The position numbers and the translations under genes are program-made. From contig JBFFGE010000133.1 in assembly GCA_041557595.1 (NCBI GenBank), positions 1 to 13,254 of the forward strand: a DNA stretch of 13,254 bases, in the 5' to 3' direction. Below, one piece after another: positions 1 through 6,438 of this stretch. Below the pieces are notes generated by a model. That model had not been told where the DNA came from, searched no databases, and was given only the letters and a program-made list of their open reading frames with translations. Origin of the DNA: JAOTYV01 sp041557595 (lineage in GTDB: Bacteria; Pseudomonadota; Alphaproteobacteria; UBA8366). Each line of letters begins with the position of its first letter. Position 1 is the first letter of the stretch.

Positions 1-97
1 AAATTACCGTTAACTCTCGTCGCTGCAGTTAACGCTCGGGAAACATAACCTAACCATCTAATATTATTATTTTAATCCGATTTGAGCGATTTCTGCG

Positions 98-149
98 GAG
101 GACTTCCCTAGCATTTTATATAAGAGGACTTCCCTAGCATTTTATATAA
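98..149. repeat. Perfect tandem duplication, 2 x 26 bp, upstream of the MlaC-like gene
   Basis: Positions 98-123 and 124-149 are identical, head to tail, with no spacer and exactly two copies. The unit begins GAGGACTTCCC and ends TTTTATATAA. The match stops at both edges (97 differs from 123, 150 differs from 124). The unit joins a GC-containing half to an AT-rich half resembling a -10 element, so the duplication may have copied a promoter or regulator site. A recent slipped-strand event is equally possible. The rest of 1-233 is AT-rich leader with no coding signal that I can see. Confidence 0.97.
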
Positions 150-153
150 AATG
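138..153. promoter_or_regulatory. 16-bp perfect AT-rich palindrome, possible operator or -10 region
   Basis: The sequence CATTTTATATAAAATG is a perfect inverted repeat without a spacer. Only the second copy of the 26-bp tandem unit forms it, because the palindrome runs 4 bp past the repeat edge. It lies 80 bp before the start of the MlaC-like gene at 234. Its function as an operator or promoter is inference. The direct observation is the symmetry and its AT content in a GC-rich genome. Confidence 0.45.
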
Positions 154-233
154 TTTACGGCTTCTTAAGACATCCTTGGCAAAGTCCCAATTCGGCGCTG
201 TCGCGCCCATAAAAATTCTTTGCGAGGGGCGTC

Positions 234-872
234 ATGGCTCTTGTTCAAATGATTGCGAGAGGCACCGAAAAGAGTGTCCACGGTCTCGCAACCATCATCC
301 TGATTTTCACCCTTCTGGGAGCGATTCCGGCAAAAGCGTCGGAAGCGGAATCCTATGTCCAGGCGATTGCCGACAAGCTCGAGCCGCTGCTGAGCACCAG
401 CGACCTGAGCTATGACAACATCGAGGAATTCCTGACGACGCATATCGCGCAGCAGCTCGACATGCGGCGAATCGGGCGTTACGTGCTCAGCAAGTATTGG
501 TCGAAAATTTCGGCCGCCGAGCGCCAGCGCTTCATAAACGTCTTCAGGAATTCGATCTTGGAGAGCTACAAGAAGCATCTCTACAACTACGCGAAAGCGG
601 AAATCCGCATCGTCCGCTCCGTCGAGCATCCGCCGGCAGGCGTCTCCGTCATTACCAAGGTACGGGTACCCTCCAAATCGCCGCTGAATATGAACTGGCG
701 GCTGTACAAGACCAAGAACGAACTGAGGATCTTCGATATTTCCGTGCAGGGAATCTCCAAGGTCTCCTCCGCACGGTCGGAATACAAGACCGTCCTGGAA
801 AAACACGGTTTCAATCACCTGATTTCGGAGATTTGCAATCGCATCGGAGGCAAGCGCCCGAAATCCTGCTAA
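234..872 (+). CDS. MlaC/Ttg2D-family periplasmic phospholipid-binding protein
   Basis: The 212-residue product fits the MlaC (Ttg2D, toluene-tolerance Ttg2) family, whose members ferry phospholipids across the periplasm between outer- and inner-membrane Mla complexes. The N-terminus is a signal peptide: basic n-region, hydrophobic stretch at about residues 18-31, and an AKA cleavage site after residue 35. Residues 76-105 carry the family pattern of a D-x-x-R-I segment, an aromatic YW pair, then Q-R-F-x-x-x-F, followed by a Tyr-rich helix. Length matches the family. The start is supported by GAGGGG at 224-229; Met6 at 249 would also leave a signal peptide. No mlaA, B, D, E or F gene lies in the window, so it stands alone here. 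Family assignment is from recognised pattern; the cargo is inferred. Confidence 0.85.
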   Translation: MALVQMIARGTEKSVHGLATIILIFTLLGAIPAKASEAESYVQAIADKLEPLLSTSDLSYDNIEEFLTTHIAQQLDMRRIGRYVLSKYWSKISAAERQRFINVFRNSILESYKKHLYNYAKAEIRIVRSVEHPPAGVSVITKVRVPSKSPLNMNWRLYKTKNELRIFDISVQGISKVSSARSEYKTVLEKHGFNHLISEICNRIGGKRPKSC

Positions 873-1244
873 AGCCCAACCGGCTTTCCGGCACCTCCAT
901 ACCGTCTCGACCGGCCGCCCAGCGCGGCCGTTTTCACGTTTCAGCCGACTTTTCCTTCCCATATCCCGACGGGGTGCCGAACTCCTACGCGGGTAAGGAA
1001 ATATCAATATTTTATCGATATTTAAGGCCATTGCATTGGGTGGACCTCTTAGGGCAATGGCAATTTGGCTGTCGAATGGCACTGCGCGCAGCCGATTCCA
1101 GGTCGCAACCGGCAAATCTCCCAATCCACGATTCGGCGCAATCTGGACATTGCGCCTAACCGGCGACGCCTCACCCGGATTGGCTTGCAATGCCACCCAG
1201 GGATGTCGCGGCGCTCACTGGTAATTGAGAGCTGGAGAATGATG
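873..1244. other. 372-bp intergenic region with AT-rich segment and inverted repeat
   Basis: No convincing gene is seen. A weak hairpin (AAAGCC 871-876 with GGCTTT 882-887) follows the upstream stop codon but has no T-run. An AT-rich island at 998-1024 contains a 7-bp inverted repeat (AAATATC 999-1005, GATATTT 1017-1023) and is the likeliest promoter zone for the lipoprotein operon. Reading frames crossing the region lack good ribosome binding sites and protein-like composition. Confidence 0.6.
1027..1061. promoter_or_regulatory. 8-bp inverted repeat, possible leader hairpin or operator
   Basis: GCCATTGC (1027-1034) and GCAATGGC (1054-1061) are perfect complements separated by 19 bases. They sit just downstream of the AT-rich island and about 180 bp before the lipoprotein operon start. 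No T-run follows, so it is not an ordinary terminator. Its role is unknown. Confidence 0.35.
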
Positions 1245-1937
1245 ATGAAATGGTTGAAACACTCCGCGGTCGCGCTGCTTCTCGGCCTCTTCATGAGCGG
1301 TTGTGCCGGTCATAATAGCTTTCGCACCGCCGAGAATCAGGCGCCTGTAAACATTAAACGGCTCTTGCTGATGCCGGTCGACGTCGAACTCAGCCTGCTG
1401 ACCGCCGGCGGGATCAAGGAGCCGAACGCGCAATGGACCGCGAATGCGCGCCGGCACATCGCCGATTCGGTCCGCCAAATCGTCAAGACCCACAATGCCC
1501 GGGTCGTCAATTACGGCAGCAACCATGTCCAGCCGAAGCACGTGCAAATCGTCAAGCTGCACGGTGCGGTCGGCGGCGCCATTCTGATCCACAAATATGT
1601 CCAGGGAAACGCCCTGCCGACCAAAGAAGGCAAGTTCGACTGGACGCTCGGGAACAGCGTCAACCAGCTGCGCAAACAATATAATGCGGATCACGCGCTG
1701 TTCATCTTCATGCGCGACAGCTACGCCAGCTCCGGGCGCAAGGCCGCGGTCTTCGTCGGCAGCCTCATCGGCGCCAATGTCCGCGGCGGATCGCAAACCG
1801 GCTTCGCCTCCCTGGTCAATCTGCGCACCGGCCATGTCGTTTGGTTCAACCTGCTCGCGCGGGGAAGCGGCGACCTCAGAACCGCCGACGCGGCCCGTGA
1901 GACCGTCGGAACCCTGCTCGCGGGCATTCCGAAATGA
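1245..1937 (+). CDS. Predicted outer-membrane lipoprotein, unknown function (possible CsgG/LpoB-like fold)
   Basis: I do not recognise a named family. The 230-residue product starts with a lipoprotein signal: basic MKWLKH, hydrophobic core, lipobox F-M-S-G with Cys20. The residue after Cys is Ala, not Asp, which in enterobacteria favours outer-membrane sorting. The body alternates beta strands and helices (RLLLMPVDVEL, then helical segments, then ADHALFIFMRD) and ends with a T-G-x-V-V-W strand and a G-D-L-R motif. That layout resembles CsgG/LpoB/GNA1162-type lipoproteins; this is inference. Three ATGs in a row (1239, 1242, 1245) are possible starts. GGAG at 1234-1237 is best spaced (7 nt) for 1245. 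The stop overlaps the next gene's ATG by 4 bp, so the two are translationally coupled. Confidence 0.85.
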   Translation: MKWLKHSAVALLLGLFMSGCAGHNSFRTAENQAPVNIKRLLLMPVDVELSLLTAGGIKEPNAQWTANARRHIADSVRQIVKTHNARVVNYGSNHVQPKHVQIVKLHGAVGGAILIHKYVQGNALPTKEGKFDWTLGNSVNQLRKQYNADHALFIFMRDSYASSGRKAAVFVGSLIGANVRGGSQTGFASLVNLRTGHVVWFNLLARGSGDLRTADAARETVGTLLAGIPK

Positions 1938-3172
1938 GGATGCGCACCCTCACCCTGACGCTCGGTGCTGCGCTGATCCTGGGCGGCTGCGCCACCGGCA
2001 ATATGTCTGCCTATGAATCCGGCCTGGAAGGCTCCGAGCACGATACGGCGGCCAGTACCGCAAAGACGGAAGATATCGGCACCTACCGCGTCACCGACCT
2101 CAAGCCCGGCCATCGTCCGCCGCTCAACACGGATGAAGGCGGTCTGTGGATGAAAATGGACAAGGCGGAAGGCGGTCTGCGATCTTCCGGCAACATCATC
2201 GAGGACCCGGCGCTGAATGCCTATGTCCGGCGGGTCACCTGCCGGGTTGCCGGGAAATATTGCAACGATATCCGCATTTACCTGGCGCGCGTGCCGCATT
2301 TCAACGCAACGATGGCGCCGAACGGGGCCATGCAAATATGGTCCGGGCTCTTGCTGCGGGTCCAGAACGAAGCGCAGCTTGCCGCCGTCATCGGCCATGA
2401 GATTGCGCACTACCTGCGTCAGCATTCGTTGAAAAAGATGCGCAACACCATCGACACGGCAAACTCCCTCGCCTTCTTCAACATCGCGACGTTGGGCATC
2501 ACCGCCGGCTTGGCCGATCTCGCCGCCGTCGGCAGCCTGCAGGCCAACAACCGGGATTTCGAGCGCGAAGCCGACGGATACGGCCTCGTGCTGATGGCCA
2601 AGGCGGGATACGACCCGCTCGAGGCCCCGAAAGTTTGGCAGAACCTCATCCACGAGCATCGTGCCGAGAAAGGCGCGGAAAGCTCGGCATACTTCCTATC
2701 CACCCATCCCGCGAAACGGGAACGGGTGAACGCGCTGCGAAGCCTTTCGAAAAAGGCGAAGCGGCGGTGGTCCAAGGCCCGGGCGATCGGGCGGAAAAGC
2801 TATCTGACGCGGATCCGGCCGTACCGGACCCGTCTGCTGCGCGACGAATTGCAGCTTCAACGCTTCAAGCGGTCGCAAGCGCTGCTCAATCTGCTCAAGA
2901 AAAACCGGACCGGCATGTCCGAACTGCACTATTTCCAGGGCGAACTCTATCGCCTGCGGAATAAGAGCGGCGACCGCAAGCTGGCGCTTGCGTCCTATCA
3001 AAGAGCCTTGCGAACCGGCAGGCCCCCGGTCGAGCTGCACCGCGCAATGGGGCTCCTATTGCTGAAGGAAAAGCAGCAGGCCAAGGCCAATCAAGCATTC
3101 GACCGCTATCTGCGACGGGCCCCCAACGCCGAGGACGCAGAAATGATTCGCCACATGATGAAACGCGGCTAA
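1934..3172 (+). CDS. M48-family zinc metallopeptidase lipoprotein with TPR-like C-terminus (BepA/LoiP-like)
   Basis: The 412-residue product is a predicted lipoprotein (lipobox L-G-G-Cys19) with an M48 peptidase domain. The zinc motif HEIAH is at residues 155-159 and the third ligand is Glu210 in EREAD (210-214). Both histidines, the catalytic Glu156 and the family ExxxD are intact, so the enzyme should be active. Residues 331-408 form short paired helices typical of TPR repeats (YFQGELYRL, A-x-x-x-Y-x-x-A-L). This order, protease then TPR, matches BepA (YfgC), which degrades or matures outer-membrane proteins in the periplasm of Enterobacteria. A lipid anchor makes it also resemble LoiP. It is the middle gene of a three-gene set: ATGA overlap upstream, 19-bp gap downstream. 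Its substrate is unknown; the flanking lipoproteins are candidates as partners. Confidence 0.93.
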   Translation: MRMRTLTLTLGAALILGGCATGNMSAYESGLEGSEHDTAASTAKTEDIGTYRVTDLKPGHRPPLNTDEGGLWMKMDKAEGGLRSSGNIIEDPALNAYVRRVTCRVAGKYCNDIRIYLARVPHFNATMAPNGAMQIWSGLLLRVQNEAQLAAVIGHEIAHYLRQHSLKKMRNTIDTANSLAFFNIATLGITAGLADLAAVGSLQANNRDFEREADGYGLVLMAKAGYDPLEAPKVWQNLIHEHRAEKGAESSAYFLSTHPAKRERVNALRSLSKKAKRRWSKARAIGRKSYLTRIRPYRTRLLRDELQLQRFKRSQALLNLLKKNRTGMSELHYFQGELYRLRNKSGDRKLALASYQRALRTGRPPVELHRAMGLLLLKEKQQAKANQAFDRYLRRAPNAEDAEMIRHMMKRG

Positions 3173-3191
3173 CAGGCAAAGGAGATTTTCC

Positions 3192-3761
3192 ATGCGTAGA
3201 GTCCTATTCGTCGTAGCAGCCCTTGCCTTCGTCGCAAGCTGCGCCCCGTATCAGCTCGTGGAACCGCCGCAGCGGGTAAAGGTATCGGACACCTATTCCG
3301 TTTCGCCGCAGGTCAAATGGAGCCGTGTGAACAACACGTTCTTCAAGAATGTCGAGCAATGGACCGTCGACGGCGCCGGCTTGCAGGCATTGATGTTCAT
3401 CAACAATGTGGAAGATGGCCAGCCGATCTTCCGGAGCCGCCGCAAGATAAATATTCCGGTCTTCCGCAGCTCGATGAACTCCCTGGAAATCAAGGAATTG
3501 TTCGAGAACAGCATGGCCGCGATGCAGGCACAGAAGGTTCGGGTGCAAAACTTCAAGCCCGCCAAATTCGGCGGCGCCGACGGCTTCCGTTTCACCTTCA
3601 GCTATAAGACCAAGGGCGGTCTCGACAAGAAGGGAATTGCCCGCGGCAGCGTCCGCAACAAAAAGCTGTATCTCGTGGTCTATCTGGGAACGCGGCTGCA
3701 CTATTTCGGAAAATATCAGCGCGCCGCGGAAGGTGTGATGCGCTCGATTCGCTTCCTTTGA
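3192..3761 (+). CDS. Predicted lipoprotein, unknown function (possible Mog1/PsbP-like fold)
   Basis: The 189-residue product has a short lipoprotein signal (MRRVLF, hydrophobic core, lipobox V-A-S with Cys17, then Ala-Pro). A strong ribosome site, AGGAGA at 3179-3184, precedes the ATG. The mature part is strand-rich with recognisable blocks: VEQWTVDGAG, then an F-x-x-x-M-x-x-x-E-I-x-E-L helix, F-G-G-A-D-G-F-R-F, and a final strand LYLVVYLG followed by a helix ending S-I-R-F-L. Amphipathic helix, G-x-D-G-F-x-F strand and a closing A-x-x-x-x-x-S-I helix recall the PsbP/Mog1/DUF1795 fold. That is inference and no named family is claimed. It closes the three-lipoprotein operon and is followed by a GC-rich hairpin. 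Confidence 0.85.
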   Translation: MRRVLFVVAALAFVASCAPYQLVEPPQRVKVSDTYSVSPQVKWSRVNNTFFKNVEQWTVDGAGLQALMFINNVEDGQPIFRSRRKINIPVFRSSMNSLEIKELFENSMAAMQAQKVRVQNFKPAKFGGADGFRFTFSYKTKGGLDKKGIARGSVRNKKLYLVVYLGTRLHYFGKYQRAAEGVMRSIRFL

Positions 3762-3775
3762 GAAGTTCGTCGTGC

Positions 3776-3804
3776 CCGGCCGCCTGTCCGATACCGGCGG
3801 CCGG
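3776..3804 (+). terminator. GC-rich hairpin without T-run after the lipoprotein operon
   Basis: CCGGCCGCC (3776-3784) pairs perfectly with GGCGGCCGG (3796-3804) across an 11-base loop, 15 bp past the operon stop. No U-tract follows, so it may be a weak or factor-assisted terminator or an mRNA-stabilising stem. The rest of 3762-3903 turns AT-rich towards lemA (ATACTTGCCAATAAG, then AATATACCAATATC), a plausible but unassigned promoter zone. Confidence 0.4.
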
Positions 3805-3903
3805 CATGGCCTCTCGCGGCGGCTCACCGGTACAAATACTTGCCAATAAGCGGGAATATACCAATATCAGAGCCTCCAGAGGTCTGTCGGGAGTCGTACA
3901 AAA

Positions 3904-4458
3904 ATGACCGCGGTTTTGATTATTATTGCCGTCCTTGCAGTAATCATTTGGTTTATATATGCAGGCATTATTAGAAAACGGAATAAAGCACTAGACGCAT
4001 TCTCCGGAATCGACGTTCAACTTAAGAAACGTCACGATCTAATCCCTAATATTCTGACCATCGCGAAGCGCTTCATGGAGCATGAGAAAGAGCTCCTGAC
4101 CGAAATTACCCGATTGCGCGCAGCGGCAATCGACGCGGGCCCCGAGAAGACGACGGAGCGCTTTTCGCTTGAATCCGCGCTGCAAAACCAGATGGGCAAG
4201 CTCATTGTCGCGGTGGAGAATTACCCGGAACTCAAATCCGACGCGACGATGCTCAACGCCCAACGCACCTACAGCGAAGTCGAAGCGCATATCTCCGCGG
4301 CACGGCGCTTTTACAACTCCGCCGTCAACGCGCTCAACAACGCGGTGCAGATTTGGCCGTCCAGCACGATCGCCCGGATGATCGGCGTCGACGCCATGCC
4401 GCTGTTTGAGGTGAGAGAGACCGAGCGGGCCCCTGTCGCGGCCGGGGATTTCCTCTGA
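3904..4458 (+). CDS. lemA: LemA family protein
   Basis: The 184-residue product matches the LemA family: one N-terminal membrane segment (residues 3-21), then a helical domain outside the membrane. The diagnostic block is present at about residues 36-50, I-D-V-Q-L-K-K-R-x-D-L-I-P-N, followed by the conserved E-N-Y-P-E-L and R-x-x-Y-N-x-A-V-x-x-x-N helices. Length is normal. CGGGAG at 3888-3893 lies 10 nt before the ATG. The first 100 bp are markedly AT-rich compared with the rest of the gene. The biochemical role of LemA proteins is not established. The gene is followed after 14 bp by a DUF3137 gene, a pairing known from other bacteria, so the two probably form one transcription unit and a membrane complex (inferred). 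Confidence 0.95.
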   Translation: MTAVLIIIAVLAVIIWFIYAGIIRKRNKALDAFSGIDVQLKKRHDLIPNILTIAKRFMEHEKELLTEITRLRAAAIDAGPEKTTERFSLESALQNQMGKLIVAVENYPELKSDATMLNAQRTYSEVEAHISAARRFYNSAVNALNNAVQIWPSSTIARMIGVDAMPLFEVRETERAPVAAGDFL

Positions 4459-4472
4459 TCGATCCTTGACCG

Positions 4473-5438
4473 ATGTCGCTGACCTTCGACGAAATCCATC
4501 CGCACGAAAAAGGCTTCGGCACATTCTTTAGCGACCGGATCGCGCCGATCCTCGAAGAGGTCGAGGCCGCGCGGCTCGAAGCGCGCAAGTCCTTCAACAC
4601 GCGACTCGTCATTTGCGTTCTCGCCGTGGTCCCCGCCGGCTTGGCGTTGTTCGTGTTCTCGTCCTTCTTTTTCCACCCCGATACATCGGAATTCACCGGA
4701 TGGTGTTTCGTCGCGGCCATTGCGGGCGCAATCTGGTGGGTGAACCAGCCACGCCGGAAATTCCTGGTAGCCTTCAAGCAAAGAATTCTTCGCCCGATCG
4801 CGGACTTTCTCGGCTTCGACTTCTCCCACGATGGCCGCGACCTCTGCGCCCGCTTCGGTGAAACCGGCATTCTCCACGACCATGACGACCGCGAATTCGA
4901 GGATGGTTTTGCCGGCGCGCATCGCGGCGTCGAAATCAGCTTCGAGGAGGTCAAGCTGATCGATGTATCGCGCGACAGCAAAGGCCGCAAAAGACGCACC
5001 ACGGTCTTCGACGGCGTTGCCGCGATGATGCGCATGAACAAGCGCTTCAACGGCCACACCGTCATCAAGGAAGATCGCGGCAGGATCGGCAATTGGCTGA
5101 CCGACGCCTTCAACGATTTCGAAAAGATCGAACTCGAAGATCCGCGTTTTGAAGAACGATTCGAAGTGTATTCGACCGATCAGGTCGAGGCGCGCTATCT
5201 GTTGACGCCGGCGTTCATGGAACGCTTGTTCGCCGTGTCGGAGGCGTTCGACAATGCGAAGCTGCGCGCCAGCTTCCGCAACGATCGGCTTTATCTCCTG
5301 ATCCCCTATGGCAGCGATTTGTTCGAAGCGGCCTCTTTGCGGAAAACCGTGCTCGAAACCGACGGGCTGCGTAAGGTACTGGGGTCCCTGCGCGGCATCA
5401 TCGACGTGCGGAAGCTCAACGAACGCCTCGGGCTTTAA
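4473..5438 (+). CDS. DUF3137 domain membrane protein
   Basis: The 321-residue product has a short cytoplasmic N-terminus with a charged helix (about 24-44), two membrane segments (45-67 and 75-92), and a large soluble domain. The C-terminal signature of DUF3137 is clear at 279-321: Y-G-S-D-L-F-E-A, S-L-R, then a leucine-rich helix with L-R-K-V-L and the closing V-x-K-L-N segment. The function of the family is unknown. The gene begins 14 bp after lemA with no strong ribosome site, consistent with translational coupling. It ends only 6 bp before the stop of the convergent lipid kinase gene, leaving no room for separate terminators. Confidence 0.9.
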   Translation: MSLTFDEIHPHEKGFGTFFSDRIAPILEEVEAARLEARKSFNTRLVICVLAVVPAGLALFVFSSFFFHPDTSEFTGWCFVAAIAGAIWWVNQPRRKFLVAFKQRILRPIADFLGFDFSHDGRDLCARFGETGILHDHDDREFEDGFAGAHRGVEISFEEVKLIDVSRDSKGRKRRTTVFDGVAAMMRMNKRFNGHTVIKEDRGRIGNWLTDAFNDFEKIELEDPRFEERFEVYSTDQVEARYLLTPAFMERLFAVSEAFDNAKLRASFRNDRLYLLIPYGSDLFEAASLRKTVLETDGLRKVLGSLRGIIDVRKLNERLGL

Positions 5439-5444
5439 TGCCCC

Positions 5445-6347
5445 TTACAGCGGCGCGTCCTGCGGCATTGCCAGCAACATGCCCTCGCGATCCAGGGTGA
5501 TCTCCACGGGCGTCGTACCCGCGTATTCGCCGTCTATCTGCACCGGCACCGCATCGGGCGCCGCGACCGAGACCATCGCCGCCGGCACGATCCGCACATC
5601 CGGACATTGGCGGAGCCGTCCCAACAGCAATCCCATGCCATAGCGCAACAACGTCCATCGCCCTGTTCCGTCGAGCAGGCAGACCTGAAATCGCGGATCG
5701 CCGAGGCGGGCATCGGGCGCGAAGACGTAGCGGCCCGCGTAATGCCGGCTCTTGGCGACGATAACCCAGCTCGTTCGTGTCGCCTTTCCATCCAGGACAA
5801 CGTGCAACTCCGGTGTTCGATGAATGAGCCAACATCGGAAGGCCGACCAGAGATAGGCGCCATGGCCCCAGATCCGCTTGAAGGAGAGATCGACCGTCCT
5901 GACGGCTTCCGCGTCGAGACCGATGCCCGCCATCAGGACAAAATGCCTGCCGTTCAGCCGGCCGGGATAGATCCGGTGCAACGGTCCTTCAATGAGCGTC
6001 GTGGCAACACGTTGTGCGTCGGCTCGAAGTCCGATTTCCATGGCCAGCACATTTGCCGTACCGACCGGAATCAAACCGAGCGGCAACGGCGCGCCTTCGG
6101 GGCCGCTTGCAAGACCATCGACCACTTCGTTGATCGTCCCATCGCCGCCCGCCGCCACCACAAGGTCGAAATCCTCCCGAGACGCGCGGCGCGCAATTTC
6201 CGCGGCATCGCCCATGGCGGCTGTCACGCGTTCGCTGACGGCGCAGCCACGGCTCTCGAGCGCCCGAATCACCGCGCGCAGCAAGCCACGCCGCCGCCGG
6301 CCGGCAATCGGATTGTGGATAATCAGAAAACGGGACCGCGCCTCCAT
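5445..6347 (-). CDS. Diacylglycerol kinase family lipid kinase (YegS/BmrU-like)
   Basis: The 300-residue product has the DAGK catalytic domain, which phosphorylates the hydroxyl of a lipid such as diacylglycerol using ATP. Visible motifs are N-P-x-A-G at 12-16, the nucleotide-binding GGDGT at 67-71 followed by I-N-E-V, and P-V-G-T-A-N at 94-99. The C-terminal half has the usual beta-sandwich with V-Q-I-D-G-E-Y. Length is typical of soluble bacterial YegS/DgkB-type enzymes. I place the start at ATG 6347; an in-frame GTG at 6356 would add three residues and neither has a strong ribosome site. It is transcribed towards the DUF3137 gene and divergently from the GMC gene. The lipid substrate cannot be told from sequence. 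It may recycle diacylglycerol or act on an unusual polar lipid. Confidence 0.92.
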   Translation of the reverse strand: MEARSRFLIIHNPIAGRRRRGLLRAVIRALESRGCAVSERVTAAMGDAAEIARRASREDFDLVVAAGGDGTINEVVDGLASGPEGAPLPLGLIPVGTANVLAMEIGLRADAQRVATTLIEGPLHRIYPGRLNGRHFVLMAGIGLDAEAVRTVDLSFKRIWGHGAYLWSAFRCWLIHRTPELHVVLDGKATRTSWVIVAKSRHYAGRYVFAPDARLGDPRFQVCLLDGTGRWTLLRYGMGLLLGRLRQCPDVRIVPAAMVSVAAPDAVPVQIDGEYAGTTPVEITLDREGMLLAMPQDAPL

Positions 6348-6387
6348 ATACCCCACGTTAGGGGATATTCATCCGCCTTGCAGCCAT

Positions 6388-6434
6388 CGGTCCCCCCCTG
6401 CATCATGCGCGCTCATACCATCGGTGAGGGACCG
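6388..6434 (+). promoter_or_regulatory. Inverted repeat that could mask the GMC ribosome binding site
   Basis: CGGTCCC (6388-6394) is perfectly complementary to GGGACCG (6428-6434), which overlaps the GAGGG ribosome site of the oxidoreductase gene. If transcription starts upstream of 6388, the stem would cover that site. The 8-mer CCATCGGT also occurs twice here as a direct repeat (6384-6391, 6418-6425). The repeats are observed; regulation is inference. Confidence 0.3.
6426..6430 (+). promoter_or_regulatory. Ribosome binding site GAGGG fixing a TTG start
   Basis: GAGGG lies 8 nt before TTG 6439, ideal spacing. The alternative in-frame GTG at 6424 overlaps this motif and has no such site of its own, so TTG is preferred. 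Confidence 0.7.
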
Positions 6435-6438
6435 CGGC

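Noticed and set aside
9..38. Imperfect direct repeat GTTAAC-x-CTCG at 9-19 and 28-38
   Set aside because: Eleven bases with one mismatch; too short to support a function on its own.
871..887. Hairpin AAAGCC/GGCTTT after the MlaC-like gene as terminator
   Set aside because: Only six pairs, overlapping the stop codon, and no T-run.
165..1196. Long minus-strand open frame opposite the MlaC-like gene
   Set aside because: It lies mostly antisense to a gene with clear family motifs and a signal peptide. Open antisense frames are common in GC-rich DNA.
1036..1244. Small frame 1036-1224 and a 5' extension of the first lipoprotein from 1065
   Set aside because: The composition is not protein-like, and an extension would bury the lipoprotein signal peptide that starts at 1239-1245.
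5992..6438. Upstream extension of the GMC reading frame
   Set aside because: It overlaps the kinase gene on the opposite strand for most of its length and precedes the conserved Rossmann start. A good ribosome site supports TTG 6439.
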